Assembly (NCBI GenBank): GCA_035607415.1
Contig: DATNAQ010000003.1
Location: 14,180 to 78,179, forward strand
From: JAQBQH01 sp035607415
Lineage (GTDB): Bacteria > Myxococcota_A > Polyangia > Palsa-1104
Reading direction: 5' to 3'
Length of the DNA stretch: 64,000 bases
Below are positions 1 to 8,730 of the stretch, in pieces. The notes beneath the pieces were generated by a model. That model made no database searches. It was not told where the DNA came from and saw only the letters and a program-made list of their open reading frames with translations. The position numbers and the translations under genes are program-made. How positions within the stretch are numbered: the stretch's first letter is position 1; each line of letters begins with the position of its first letter.

Positions 1-1181
1 AAGCGCGGCTTGCGCCCGAGGTTGGCCACGTCGGCGGCGATGACCGCGTGCAGGTTGCGGAAGTCGATCGCCGCCTCCGACAGCTTGAGCGTGCGCTCCT
101 TGGTCTCGACCACGCCCTTGATGCGCGCGTCGAACCCGAGGTGCGGCACCGGCTGCGGCGCCAGCATCGGATGCGCGATCGTCAGCCCCGACATGTGCGC
201 GGCGCCGATGAACGCCAGCTTCTCGTCGCGGAAGCCGAGATCGAGGTGCGCGTCCATCTCGCCCTTCGAGGCGTTCAGGATCTCGGGCGTGCCGTCCTTG
301 TTGCGCAAGACGGAGTCGAGCTGCGACAGCTTGAAGCGATCGCAGCGCAGCGTCAGCTTGCCCTCGCGCGCGTCGGCGCTGATGTAGCCGGACGCGTTCC
401 ACAGCTCGGTCGACGCGCCGCCATAGCTGCCGTGCACGTCGATGTCCTGCCGCTGCCCGTCGGCGTCGGGGCGCACGGTGGCGCGGATGCCGGTGAGCTC
501 GAGCCCGCGCACCGGCGTGAGCGTGCCGTTCTTGACGTCGATCGTCGGCAGCCCCACGGGCTTGTTGTGCGCCAGCGTGACGTCGACCGTCGCCTCGTCG
601 GCGCCGGCGCGCGCGCCGAAGGCCTCGAGCCGCGCGTCGCGCACGTGCAGCGTCGCCGGGCCGTCGGGGCGCAGATCGCCGTCGAGCGCCTTGACCTCGG
701 CCTGCCCGAGCGTGTCGTCGGTGAGGCGCACGTTGCCCGAATGGATGCGCACGAGATCGACGTGCAGCTTGCCGCCGCCACCGCCGCCTTCGCTGGCGCC
801 CGCCTTCCGCTCGCGGAGCTTGTCGAGAATCGACGACACGTTGTCGTCCCCCGACTCGCTGCGAACGACGTCGACGCGCGGCCGATCGAGCTCGAGCATC
901 TCGACGTGCACGGCGCCCGCGAGCAGCGACGACAGCGCCACCTTCGCGCGCAACCCCGGGATCACCACCGGCGGCGCCGCGCCGGCACCGTCGACGACCA
1001 GCCCGCGCAGCTCGAGTGTGCCGAAGCCGACCTTGACGTCGTTCACCGTCACGTTGCGTCCGAGGCGCGCCGACACTTTCGGCAACACCCTGGCCCGCAC
1101 CAGCCACTCGCCCGCCAGCGGCCCGCCGGCGAAGATCGCCGTGGCGACGAGCGGCACCCACACGAGCGGCCGACGGAGCAT
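1..1181 (-). CDS. AsmA-like membrane-anchored protein, N-terminal part (runs off the window)
   Basis: The reading frame is open from an ATG at 1181 to the window edge, giving the first 393 residues. One membrane segment lies at about residues 7-24, followed by a long beta-rich region. Phrases such as LGRNVTVNDVKVGFGTLEL and DRPRVDVVRSESGDDNVSSI are typical of AsmA-type repeats (a substrate-facing beta groove with a 'P-x-hydrophobic ... DG/DD-N' signature). AsmA/DUF748 proteins span or face the periplasm and affect outer-membrane lipid or protein assembly. In Myxococcota such a region can also precede a transglycosylase domain, which cannot be checked here because the C-terminus is missing. 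It reads in the same direction as the sigma-factor operon upstream, separated from it by 29 bases. Confidence 0.6.
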   Translation of the reverse strand, partial: MLRRPLVWVPLVATAIFAGGPLAGEWLVRARVLPKVSARLGRNVTVNDVKVGFGTLELRGLVVDGAGAAPPVVIPGLRAKVALSSLLAGAVHVEMLELDRPRVDVVRSESGDDNVSSILDKLRERKAGASEGGGGGGKLHVDLVRIHSGNVRLTDDTLGQAEVKALDGDLRPDGPATLHVRDARLEAFGARAGADEATVDVTLAHNKPVGLPTIDVKNGTLTPVRGLELTGIRATVRPDADGQRQDIDVHGSYGGASTELWNASGYISADAREGKLTLRCDRFKLSQLDSVLRNKDGTPEILNASKGEMDAHLDLGFRDEKLAFIGAAHMSGLTIAHPMLAPQPVPHLGFDARIKGVVETKERTLKLSEAAIDFRNLHAVIAADVANLGRKPR

Positions 1182-1210
1182 CGGCCGTTCACTTTAGCAG
1201 ATGAACAGGA

Positions 1211-1696
1211 TTAGTCGCGCGTCTTGCACGAAACAGCGAGGATGAGCACGCCGCCCTCGTGCTTCTGGCCGACGTGCAGCACCACGCCACCCTCGTCGAG
1301 CACGAAGGTCGTGTCGATGGTGCGGTGGTGCTTCTCGGGATGATCGATCCACAACCGGAGGCGCATCCGGTGCTCGCCGGGCCCCGGCGTGTGGCCGAGG
1401 AACGTGATCGTCGCCGGCCGGCTGTTCGGCATCTCGAACTGAACCGGCTGGTTCTCCTGCAGCGTGAGCGTCTTGCGATCGAGCAGCTTGAAGTCGTGCC
1501 AGGCCGTAAACGGCGGCTGCGAAAAATAGGAGCGCAGCCGATCGATCTTGGGATCGATCTGCGGCCCGTTGCTGCCACCCGGCAGCGCGTGGATGATTGG
1601 GATGTCGCACGTCGCCGTCTCGGCGCGAGCAGCCCCGCCGGCGAGCAGCAGCGCCGCTCCCAGGATCACTGCCGCCGTCCCGCGCCGTACGCGCAT
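1211..1696 (-). CDS. Secreted protein of unknown function, third gene of the sigma/anti-sigma operon
   Basis: The protein has 161 residues and begins with a clear signal peptide (MRVRRGTAAVILGAALLLAG, cut near ARAE). The mature part has two cysteines, one near the new N-terminus (TCDIP) and one close to the C-terminus (AVSCKTRD), which could form a disulfide. The body is beta-rich (FEMPNSRPATITFLG, HRMRLRLWIDHPEKHHRTID). I do not recognise a family. Its ATG shares one base with the stop of the anti-sigma gene (TGATG), so it is translationally coupled and probably belongs to the regulon or sensing mechanism of the sigma factor. The start at 1696 was chosen for this overlap and because the signal peptide begins there. 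Confidence 0.65.
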   Translation of the reverse strand: MRVRRGTAAVILGAALLLAGGAARAETATCDIPIIHALPGGSNGPQIDPKIDRLRSYFSQPPFTAWHDFKLLDRKTLTLQENQPVQFEMPNSRPATITFLGHTPGPGEHRMRLRLWIDHPEKHHRTIDTTFVLDEGGVVLHVGQKHEGGVLILAVSCKTRD

Positions 1697-2178
1697 CAAT
1701 CGTCCTCCGTCGTCCAGATCACCGTGGTCGATTCGTCGCCGCGATGAGGCGTGTCGCTCATGTGGATCACCGACGCGACCGCGCCTACCGTCTCGAGGCT
1801 CTCGATGTCGCATCCGTTCTGTGCGTGCCCAGGATGCCACGGCTGAACGACGAAGAGCAACGCCGCGGCCGCCGCCGTCACCAGGCCGGCCGACCAGCTC
1901 GCCGGGTGCGCGCGCAGGCCCCAGCGACGGCGCGCCCCGGCCGCCGCCTTCCCCGCCGCGTTGCGAGATGCGCCGAGCTGCTTCTCGATCCCCGGCCACA
2001 GGTCGATGTCGGCGGCCTCGGCCGACAGCGCGTTGCCGACGAGGCCACGCAGCTCGCCGAGCGCGGCAAGCTTGAGCTTGTCGTCCTCGGTGAGCGCGGC
2101 CTCGACCGCGGCGCGATCCGCTTCGGGAAGCTCGCCGTCGAAGTACCGCTGGAGGCGTTCGTCTTCTGCCTTGCCCAT
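1696..2178 (-). CDS. Anti-sigma factor, single membrane span
   Basis: The protein has 160 residues. A soluble N-terminal domain (ERLQRYFDGELPEADRAAVE, the layout of anti-sigma N-termini) is followed by one membrane segment (about residues 90-110, SAGLVTAAAAALLFVV) and a short periplasmic tail with one Cys. The usual HxxxCxxC zinc ligands of ZAS-type anti-sigma factors are absent, so this is a zinc-free variant. It lies 16 bases downstream of the ECF sigma factor gene, the normal order for a cognate pair, and presumably holds that sigma factor at the inner membrane. The ATG at 2178 was preferred over an upstream start at 2229 because GAAGGGA precedes it and the upstream start would overlap the sigma gene by 35 bases. 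Confidence 0.75.
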   Translation of the reverse strand: MGKAEDERLQRYFDGELPEADRAAVEAALTEDDKLKLAALGELRGLVGNALSAEAADIDLWPGIEKQLGASRNAAGKAAAGARRRWGLRAHPASWSAGLVTAAAAALLFVVQPWHPGHAQNGCDIESLETVGAVASVIHMSDTPHRGDESTTVIWTTEDD

Positions 2179-2194
2179 CTCGTTCGTCCCTTCT

Positions 2195-2785
2195 TCAAGC
2201 GGCGGGGTTCGCCGCCTTCCGATACGCAATCAACAGCTGCTGCATCTTCTTTCGAGCGTGAAACAGGCGGGACATGATGGTTCCGATCGAACATTTCATC
2301 GTGTCCGCCATTTCCTGATACGAGAGCCCCTCCACTTCACGCATGACGAGAACCGTGCGATGAGCCGGCGAGAGTTTGTCGAGCGCGGCGAGGATCTGGT
2401 TCCGCAACTCCTTGTCGGCAAGCGCCCGCGCCGGATCGAAGCCGGTGCGGTGCGGCGCGATGCCCGCTTCGTCGGGCTCGTCGTTCGCCTGGGTGTCATC
2501 GAACTCGACGCGCTGGCCGCGGCGCTTACGGAGGAGGTCGATCGCCAGGTTGACCACGATGCGATAGAGCCAGGTGAAGAACTGTGCGTCCCCTTCGAAC
2601 GTTGCAAGGTTCTTGTGGACCTTGAGAAAGGCGTCCTGGCAGATGTCGCGCGCGTCGTCGGGGTCATGGACCATCCCGAGCGCGACGGCGTAGGCACGGC
2701 GCTGGTGCCGGGTCACGAGCTCGCGAAACGCCGTCGCATCTCCACGGCGGGCATCTTCGACGAGCTTCCTGTCGTCCGGCTCCAA
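2195..2785 (-). CDS. ECF (sigma-70 group 4) RNA polymerase sigma factor
   Basis: The protein has 196 residues. Region 2 is clear (ELVTRHQRRAYAVALGMV, then DDARDICQDAFLKVHKNL and FFTWLYRIVVNLAIDLLRKR), followed by an acidic linker and region 4 (LSPAHRTVLVMREVEGLSYQ, EMADTMKCSIGTIMSRLFHA, with a helix-turn-helix). It directs RNA polymerase to a stress or envelope regulon. The start is a TTG at 2785, supported by GGAG six bases upstream and by the absence of any in-frame ATG or GTG further up. A cognate anti-sigma gene and a secreted protein gene follow in the same operon. About 100 bases upstream on this strand is a hairpin with a T-run that could act as a leader terminator. Confidence 0.92.
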   Translation of the reverse strand: MEPDDRKLVEDARRGDATAFRELVTRHQRRAYAVALGMVHDPDDARDICQDAFLKVHKNLATFEGDAQFFTWLYRIVVNLAIDLLRKRRGQRVEFDDTQANDEPDEAGIAPHRTGFDPARALADKELRNQILAALDKLSPAHRTVLVMREVEGLSYQEMADTMKCSIGTIMSRLFHARKKMQQLLIAYRKAANPAA

Positions 2786-2882
2786 GCCAGGCTCCGTTTC
2801 GTCGGCTCTCAGGGTGATCGACGGCGCTGCGGGGCGATTATTCAGAGGATGAGGGGATGAAAACCAGCGAAAAGCGAGGGGG

Positions 2883-2944
2883 AAAAAAACGGGCGGCCAG
2901 AGCCTCCGGCCTTGGGGGGAGTAGGTCGGAAGCTCGGCCGCCCG
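2883..2944 (-). terminator. Hairpin plus T-run upstream of the sigma factor gene (terminator or attenuator)
   Basis: Nine-base arms CGGGCGGCC (2890-2898) and GGCCGCCCG (2936-2944) are perfectly complementary. On the minus strand the hairpin is followed at once by seven T (2883-2889), as in an intrinsic terminator. It sits between the divergent sigma factor and DUF4175 genes, where no gene ends, so it may attenuate the sigma operon or end a small leader RNA. Confidence 0.4.
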
Positions 2945-3004
2945 ACAGTCAGTATGTAAGATTTAACTTCTGCTGCAACCTGAAAATTTGGCTTTTTTCG
3001 TGAC

Positions 3005-6000
3005 ATGATGAATCGCGTGAGCGGCGAGCCGCGGCAACCGGCCGATCCCGGCGTAGAGATTGCTGCTTTTGTCGGGGCGGTGCGTCGTCGCCTGCGCCGT
3101 GCGCAGCTGTGGGTCGGGCTCGGGATGGGCGGCGGCATCGGTCTCGGCGTGCTCGTCGTGCTGCTCGTGGCGGCGGCGCTGCTGCCCTCGGCGGGCGTGC
3201 GGCCGCTCGCTCTGTTGCTCGCCGGCGCCGGCGTCGGCTCCGCGGGCGTGCTGGCGATTCGCGCGGCGGCGCGTTGGCGGCGGGACGATTCGGTGGCGCG
3301 CCTCGTCGGCGAGCGGATGCCGTCGCTGGACGGCGGCTCCGGCGTGGGCGACGATCTGTGGTCGGCGATCGAGCTCGAGCGCGAGCTGCCGCGGCTCGAG
3401 GCCAACCCGCTGCTCTCGCCGGCGCTGGTGCGCGCGCATCGCGAGCGCGTGGCCGAGCGGCTGCGGGCGGTCGATCCGCGAACGCTGGTGCCGATGCGCC
3501 GGCTGGCGAGCGTCTGGCCGCTCGTGGCCGCGTCGGCGGCGCTCGGGCTCTTCGCGTGGGTGTGGCCGGCGGGCTTTTCGCGCGGCTGGCGCGCGCTGAC
3601 GTGGGCCAATCCGCCGCCGGCGACGTCGTCGGAGCCGATCGTCGGCGACATCGATCTGACGCTCGAGTATCCGGCGTACACCGAGCTGCCGCCGCGCGCG
3701 TTCCCGGGAAGCTCCGGGCAGGTGCTGGCGCTGCCGGGTACGAAGGTGCGCATCGCGGCGCGCGCGCTGGCGGCGGGGACGCGCGAGGCGTCGATCCTCG
3801 TCGAGGCCGAAGGCGCCGAGGCGAAGGAGGTGCCGGTCGAGGTGCACGAAGGCGGGCGGCTCAGCGCGACGCTCGAGGTGCGCGCGCGCGGGACGTGGCG
3901 CTTCATCCTCGGTGGCGGCGCGCATCGCGTGGCCGAGCCGGAGGCGCATCGCATCGAGCTCGATCCCGATCGGCCGCCGCGCGTCGATCTGTATGCGCCG
4001 GCCGATCCGCTCGAGGTCGCGGGCACGCGGCGCGTCGAGCTGGCCTGGAGCGTCGACGACGACTTCGGGCTCGGTCCGATCGACCTGGTGTGGAAGGCGG
4101 GCGACGAGCCGGAGAAGCGGCGCACCATCGAGACGCCGCAGGCGGGGTCGCGCGCGGCGCAGGGCAAGATCGAATGGGACCTCGGCGAGCTCGACCTGAA
4201 GCCGGGCGTGCGCGTGGCCTATCACCTCGAGGCCAAGGACAACGACACGGTGCCGCGGCCGAACGTCGGGCGCTCCAAGACGCTCACGCTCGTGGTCTTC
4301 AGCCCGCGCGAGAAGCAGGAGCGCGCCGTCGAGGACGAGCAGCAGCTGATCGAGGCGGCGGTGCAGCTGCTCGGCGATCGGCTCGAGGTGGCGCGGCGCA
4401 ACGACGACGACGAGACGCTGGTCGCGGAGTACACGCGCATCCACTCCAAGGCGGAGGCGCTGCTGCTCTTGCTGTCGCGCGCGGAGCAGTCGTCGGGCGA
4501 GGCGCAGCCGAAGAAGGCGGCCACGAACATCAAGGCGAACGACGTGCGCGGCGTGCTCGGTGAGATCCACGCGCGGCTCGGCAAGCTGGTGCGCGACGAG
4601 GAGCAGACGCTCGGCAAGCTGCGCGAGGAGCGGCACAAGACGAAGAAGCCGCTGCGCGGCGGTGTGGCGGCGCCGCTCGAGAAGGGCAATCCCGCGCACG
4701 TGACCGAGCTCGAGCGCGACGTGATCGCGCTCGACGACCTGGTGGGCAAGCAGCGGCTCGAGGAGCTGCTCGCCGTCGCCGACGAGATGGCGGCGACGCG
4801 CGATCGGCTGAAGCAGCTGATGGCCGAGTACAAGAAGACGAAGTCGCCCGAGACGAAGAAGGAGATCGAGCGCGAGCTGCGCGAGCTCGAGCGCAAGATG
4901 GCGGAGCTGGCGCAGAAAGCGCAGCGGCTGGCGTCGGAGCTGCCCGATCAGTTCCTCAACAAAGAGGCGATGGGCGACAACGACCTGCAGAAGAAGCTCG
5001 ACGACGTGCGCGCCATGATGCAAAAGGGCGACGTCGACCAGGCGATGGCGGAGCTGGAGAAGCTGTCGCAGTCGCTCGACAAGATGATGGCGTCGATGGA
5101 GCAGGACCTGAAGGGCTTCCGAGAGGAGCGCTTCGGGCCCGAAGAGAAGGCGATGGCCGAGGTCGAGAACAAGCTCGCCGACCTCACCGAGGAGCAGCGG
5201 CGGCTGCACGACGAGACGTCGGAGGTGCGGCAGCGGGCGCGCGCCGAGGCGCAGCGGCTCATGAAGGACAAGATGGATGCGCTGCAGAAGCGCACCAAGG
5301 AGAAGGTGCAGCGCCTCAAGAAGCAGCTCGGGCAGGTCGATCCGATGTCGCTGCCCGGCTATGACCAGGGCGAGCTCGAGCGCATCAAGAACCGCGTCCA
5401 GGACACCGAGCGCGCGCTCGGCGAGGGCGACGTCGACGAGGCGCGCGGCATGGCCAAGCAGGCGCACGAGGGCCTGCGGCAGATGGCGATGGATCTGCAC
5501 GACGAGGAGATGCGTGGCTGGACGCGCACGCCGCCCAAGCTGCGCAAGTCGCGCGAGGACGTCAGTCAGGACGAGATGCTGGCGCGCGAGATCGCCGACG
5601 AGCTCGACAAGGCGATGCCCAAGGCGTCGCAGCTGATGTCGCCCGAGGACCAGAAGCGGCTCGGCGAGCTCGGCAAGCGGCAGGAGGCACTGCGCAAGCG
5701 CGCCGGCGACATGGCCAAGGAGCTCGGCAAGCCGCGCGTCGGGCCCGACGGCAAGCCGATGCCGATGCCGATCCCGGGCGGCATGCAGTCGGGGCTGCGC
5801 GAGGCCGGGCAGCACATGGAGCGCGCCGAGGACGACCTGCGCGGCCAGGCGCCGCGCGAGGCGGTGGGCGAAGAGGCGCAGGCGCTGGAGAAGCTGAATC
5901 AGCTGAAGGAGCAGATGCAGCGCGAGCGGCGGCCGAAGGACGGGTCGTCGAGCGCGCGCATGGACAAGGAGCCGGTGCGCATCCCGGGCGCCGACGAGTT

Positions 6001-6109
6001 CCACGCGCCGAAGGAGTTCCGTCAGGACCTGCTCGACGCGATGAAGCGCGGCGCGCCGGCCGAATACAAAGAGCAGCTCAAGCGCTACTACGAGGAGCTG
6101 GCCAAATGA
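3005..6109 (+). CDS. DUF4175-family membrane protein with a very long coiled coil
   Basis: The protein has 1034 residues. Two membrane segments lie at about residues 35-85 (GGGIGLGVLVVLLVAAALLP and LALLLAGAGVGSAGVLAI) and a third near 165-185 (WPLVAASAALGLFAWVWP). A periplasmic beta-rich region follows (LTLEYPAYTELPPRAFPG is the DUF4175 hallmark), and then some 600 residues of charged helix dominated by Glu, Lys, Arg and Gln that should form coiled coil. The C-terminus repeats DAMKRGAPAEYKEQLKRYYE, also usual for the family. The function is unknown. In Bacteroidetes and Myxococcota it accompanies MoxR/DUF58/VWA genes, as here. The stop overlaps the next gene's ATG. A second ATG at 3008 is equally possible, and no Shine-Dalgarno is visible. 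Confidence 0.85.
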   Translation: MMNRVSGEPRQPADPGVEIAAFVGAVRRRLRRAQLWVGLGMGGGIGLGVLVVLLVAAALLPSAGVRPLALLLAGAGVGSAGVLAIRAAARWRRDDSVARLVGERMPSLDGGSGVGDDLWSAIELERELPRLEANPLLSPALVRAHRERVAERLRAVDPRTLVPMRRLASVWPLVAASAALGLFAWVWPAGFSRGWRALTWANPPPATSSEPIVGDIDLTLEYPAYTELPPRAFPGSSGQVLALPGTKVRIAARALAAGTREASILVEAEGAEAKEVPVEVHEGGRLSATLEVRARGTWRFILGGGAHRVAEPEAHRIELDPDRPPRVDLYAPADPLEVAGTRRVELAWSVDDDFGLGPIDLVWKAGDEPEKRRTIETPQAGSRAAQGKIEWDLGELDLKPGVRVAYHLEAKDNDTVPRPNVGRSKTLTLVVFSPREKQERAVEDEQQLIEAAVQLLGDRLEVARRNDDDETLVAEYTRIHSKAEALLLLLSRAEQSSGEAQPKKAATNIKANDVRGVLGEIHARLGKLVRDEEQTLGKLREERHKTKKPLRGGVAAPLEKGNPAHVTELERDVIALDDLVGKQRLEELLAVADEMAATRDRLKQLMAEYKKTKSPETKKEIERELRELERKMAELAQKAQRLASELPDQFLNKEAMGDNDLQKKLDDVRAMMQKGDVDQAMAELEKLSQSLDKMMASMEQDLKGFREERFGPEEKAMAEVENKLADLTEEQRRLHDETSEVRQRARAEAQRLMKDKMDALQKRTKEKVQRLKKQLGQVDPMSLPGYDQGELERIKNRVQDTERALGEGDVDEARGMAKQAHEGLRQMAMDLHDEEMRGWTRTPPKLRKSREDVSQDEMLAREIADELDKAMPKASQLMSPEDQKRLGELGKRQEALRKRAGDMAKELGKPRVGPDGKPMPMPIPGGMQSGLREAGQHMERAEDDLRGQAPREAVGEEAQALEKLNQLKEQMQRERRPKDGSSSARMDKEPVRIPGADEFHAPKEFRQDLLDAMKRGAPAEYKEQLKRYYEELAK

Positions 6110-7671
6110 GGCGGCTCCTTCTTGTACTGATGACAATAAGTGGCGCGGCCGGCTTCTTGTCGAACGTACGTGACGCGCGCGCGGCGTCGACCGACCACGC
6201 GTACGGGCTGGTCGAAGAGCAGCGCATCGAGGAAGCAGCCAAGGAGATCGACGTGCTGGTGAAGAACCGGCCGCACGATCCGGAGGTGGCGTTCGTCGAG
6301 GGCGACCTCCTGCTCCATCGCGGCGAGTACGCGCGCGCGGCCGATCGTCTGGGCGAGGCCGCGGGCAAGCTGCGCGGGCGCGTCGGCGAGGAGGCCAAGG
6401 AGCTGCGCGATCTGGCGCATGCCACCGACGAGGTGACCAAAGGCTACGTGGCGCTGCGCGGCCCGCACTTCGTGGTGTGGCACCAGCCGGGGCGCGACGA
6501 TCTGCTCGCGCCCTACGCGCTCGAGACGCTGGAGAAGGCGCTGGCCGCCCTCGGCGACGATCTCGGCTGGCGGCCGACGGAGCCGGTGCGCGTCGAGATC
6601 TATCCCGAGGTCGCCGATCTGGCGCGCGTCTCGACGCTGACGCTGAAGGAGATCGAGACGTCGGGGACCATCGCTCTGTGCAAGTACAACCGCTTGATGA
6701 TCGTGTCGCCGCGCGCGCTCATCGCCGGATATCCGTGGCGCGACACGCTCAACCACGAGCTCACGCATTACGTGGTGACGCGGATGTCGCACAACACGGT
6801 GCCGATCTGGCTGCACGAGGGCATCGCCAAGTACGAAGAGCAGCGTTGGCGCGGCCCATCGGGCGGCGCGCTGACGCCGGTGATGGAGCACCTGCTCGCG
6901 TCGGCGATCGCGCGCAAGCACCTCATCACATTCGCCGAGATGCATCCGTCGATGGCCAAGCTGCCGTCGCAGGAGGACACCGCGCTGGCGTTCGCCGAGG
7001 TCTACACCGTCGTCGACTTTTTGCACGAGCGAGACGGCTGGGCCGGCGTGCGCGGGCTCATCAAGCGTTTCACCGACGCCGATCGCGGCAAGGCGAGCGC
7101 GCCCGATCCGGCGGAGTTCGAGAACGCGTGGCGCACCTGGCTGCGCGGGCGCAAGTTCCGCATGCACCCGGGCATCCTGCCCGCCGAGACGCAGCTGCGC
7201 TTCAAGAAGGGCGCGGGCAAGCCGACCGAAGCGAGCGAGGACGACTCGGCGCGCATCGGCGAAGAGCGGGCGCGCAAGTTCGCGCGGCTCGGCGGCATGC
7301 TGCGCGCGCGCCATCGCCTGGTGGCGGCGGCGATCGAGTACGAGAAGGCGGCCGCCATCGTCGGCGCGGGCCATCCGTCGGTGGCGAACAAGCTGGCGCG
7401 CACCTATCTCGAGCTCGGCGATCCGACCAAGGCGATCGCGGCGGCCGAGCCGGCGCTCGAGCTTTATCCGGATCAGGCGGCGCCCAACGCCACGCTCGGC
7501 GAGGCGTGGTTGCGTAAAAACGACAATAAGAAAGCGGCGCAGTACCTGGAGGCGGCGCTGGCGGTGAATCCGTTCGATCCGGCTGTGCACTGCGGGCTGG
7601 CGCAGGCCTATCGCGCGCTCAAGGACGGGCGCGCCGACGCCGAGGCCGGGGCCTGCCAAACCCTGAAGTGA
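6106..7671 (+). CDS. Secreted gluzincin-type (peptidase MA-like) metallopeptidase with TPR repeats
   Basis: The protein has 521 residues with an N-terminal signal peptide (MRRLLLVLMTISGAAGFL, cut near ARAAS). A zinc motif HELTH lies at about residue 217, followed about 20 residues later by WLHEGIAKYEEQRW, where the Glu would be the third zinc ligand. TPR-like helices occur both before this domain (about residues 40-110) and after it (about 385-520, for example LARTYLELGDPTKAIAAAEP). It should act in the periplasm or at the envelope, perhaps as a peptidase assembled with the neighbouring membrane proteins. The ATG overlaps the DUF4175 stop by four bases. The MoxR gene follows 38 bases later. 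Confidence 0.85.
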   Translation: MRRLLLVLMTISGAAGFLSNVRDARAASTDHAYGLVEEQRIEEAAKEIDVLVKNRPHDPEVAFVEGDLLLHRGEYARAADRLGEAAGKLRGRVGEEAKELRDLAHATDEVTKGYVALRGPHFVVWHQPGRDDLLAPYALETLEKALAALGDDLGWRPTEPVRVEIYPEVADLARVSTLTLKEIETSGTIALCKYNRLMIVSPRALIAGYPWRDTLNHELTHYVVTRMSHNTVPIWLHEGIAKYEEQRWRGPSGGALTPVMEHLLASAIARKHLITFAEMHPSMAKLPSQEDTALAFAEVYTVVDFLHERDGWAGVRGLIKRFTDADRGKASAPDPAEFENAWRTWLRGRKFRMHPGILPAETQLRFKKGAGKPTEASEDDSARIGEERARKFARLGGMLRARHRLVAAAIEYEKAAAIVGAGHPSVANKLARTYLELGDPTKAIAAAEPALELYPDQAAPNATLGEAWLRKNDNKKAAQYLEAALAVNPFDPAVHCGLAQAYRALKDGRADAEAGACQTLK

Positions 7672-7709
7672 TGCTAAGATGGCGTCGGTGAGAGAGTGTC
7701 GGTGAGACC

Positions 7710-8705
7710 GTGGTAGCGGAAACCCAAAACGATCTGCGCGCCGTCGAGGAGATCGCGCGCGCGCGGGTCGAGATCAAGGCGGAGGTGGAGAAGCGCATCA
7801 TCGGCCAGCAGCCGGTGATCGATCAGCTCCTCACGTCGCTGTTCGCGCGCGGTCACTGTCTCTTCGTCGGCGTGCCGGGCCTGGCCAAGACGCTGCTCAT
7901 CTCGACGCTGGCCGAGGTGCTCGACCTCAGCTTCAACCGCATCCAGTTCACGCCCGACCTCATGCCGTCGGACATCACCGGCACCGACGTGCTCGAGGAG
8001 GATCACGCCAGCGGACGGCGCGTGTTCCGCTTCATCCGCGGGCCGATCTTCGCCAACATCGTGCTCGCCGACGAGATCAACCGTACGCCGCCGAAGACGC
8101 AGGCGGCGCTGCTCCAGGCGATGCAGGAGGGGCGCGTGTCGGCGGGCGGGCAGACGCACGTCCTGGCGCCGCCGTTCCTCGTGTTCGCGACGCAGAACCC
8201 GATCGAGCAGGAGGGCACTTATCCCCTGCCCGAGGCGCAGCTCGACCGCTTCATGTTCCAGGTCGACGTCGGCTATCCGACGGCGGACGAGGAGGTCGCC
8301 ATCGTCAAGCAGCAGACGAGCGCGTACCGCCCGATCACCAAGAAGGTGCTGTCGCCCGAGCGCATCATGGGGCTCCAGGATCTGGTGCTGCGCGTGCCCG
8401 TCGCCGATCACGTCGTGCGCTACGCGGTGGCGCTGGTGCGCGCCACGCGTCCGTCGGAGTCGACGCTGCCCTTCGTGAAGGAGAACGTCGCGTTCGGCGC
8501 CGGACCGCGCGCCTCGCAGTTCCTCATCCTCGGCGGCAAGGCCAAGGCGATCCTCGAGGGGCGGCCGGCGGCGAGCATCGACGACGTGCGCGCGCTGGCG
8601 CATCCGACGCTGCAGCACCGCATCATCACCAACTTCCACGCCGAGGCCGAGGGCATCCGCCCGCGCGCGATCATCGATCGACTGCTCGAGAGCGTGCGTC
8701 CGTAG
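7710..8705 (+). CDS. MoxR-type AAA+ ATPase
   Basis: The protein has 331 residues, normal for MoxR. It has Walker A GVPGLAKT (about residue 55), Walker B with VLADEINRTPPKTQAALLQA, and the MoxR signature ATQNPIEQEGTYPLPEAQLD that contains sensor 1. MoxR ATPases act as chaperones for von Willebrand A (VWA) domain partners and for metal-centre assembly. The two genes just downstream encode a DUF58 protein with a MIDAS-like site and a BatA-type VWA protein, which are its expected partners. The GTG at 7710 is the only start that gives a full-length family N-terminus. The gap to the next ATG is 25 bases. Confidence 0.93.
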   Translation: MVAETQNDLRAVEEIARARVEIKAEVEKRIIGQQPVIDQLLTSLFARGHCLFVGVPGLAKTLLISTLAEVLDLSFNRIQFTPDLMPSDITGTDVLEEDHASGRRVFRFIRGPIFANIVLADEINRTPPKTQAALLQAMQEGRVSAGGQTHVLAPPFLVFATQNPIEQEGTYPLPEAQLDRFMFQVDVGYPTADEEVAIVKQQTSAYRPITKKVLSPERIMGLQDLVLRVPVADHVVRYAVALVRATRPSESTLPFVKENVAFGAGPRASQFLILGGKAKAILEGRPAASIDDVRALAHPTLQHRIITNFHAEAEGIRPRAIIDRLLESVRP

Positions 8706-8730
8706 GCGGCGCGCGCCAGAGTTATTGTCG

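Noticed and set aside
2963..6136. A 1057-residue minus-strand frame opposite the DUF4175 gene
   Set aside because: Low-complexity Leu/Arg/His translation, antisense of a long charged coiled coil in GC-rich DNA; no domain, and it covers the sigma/DUF4175 gap.
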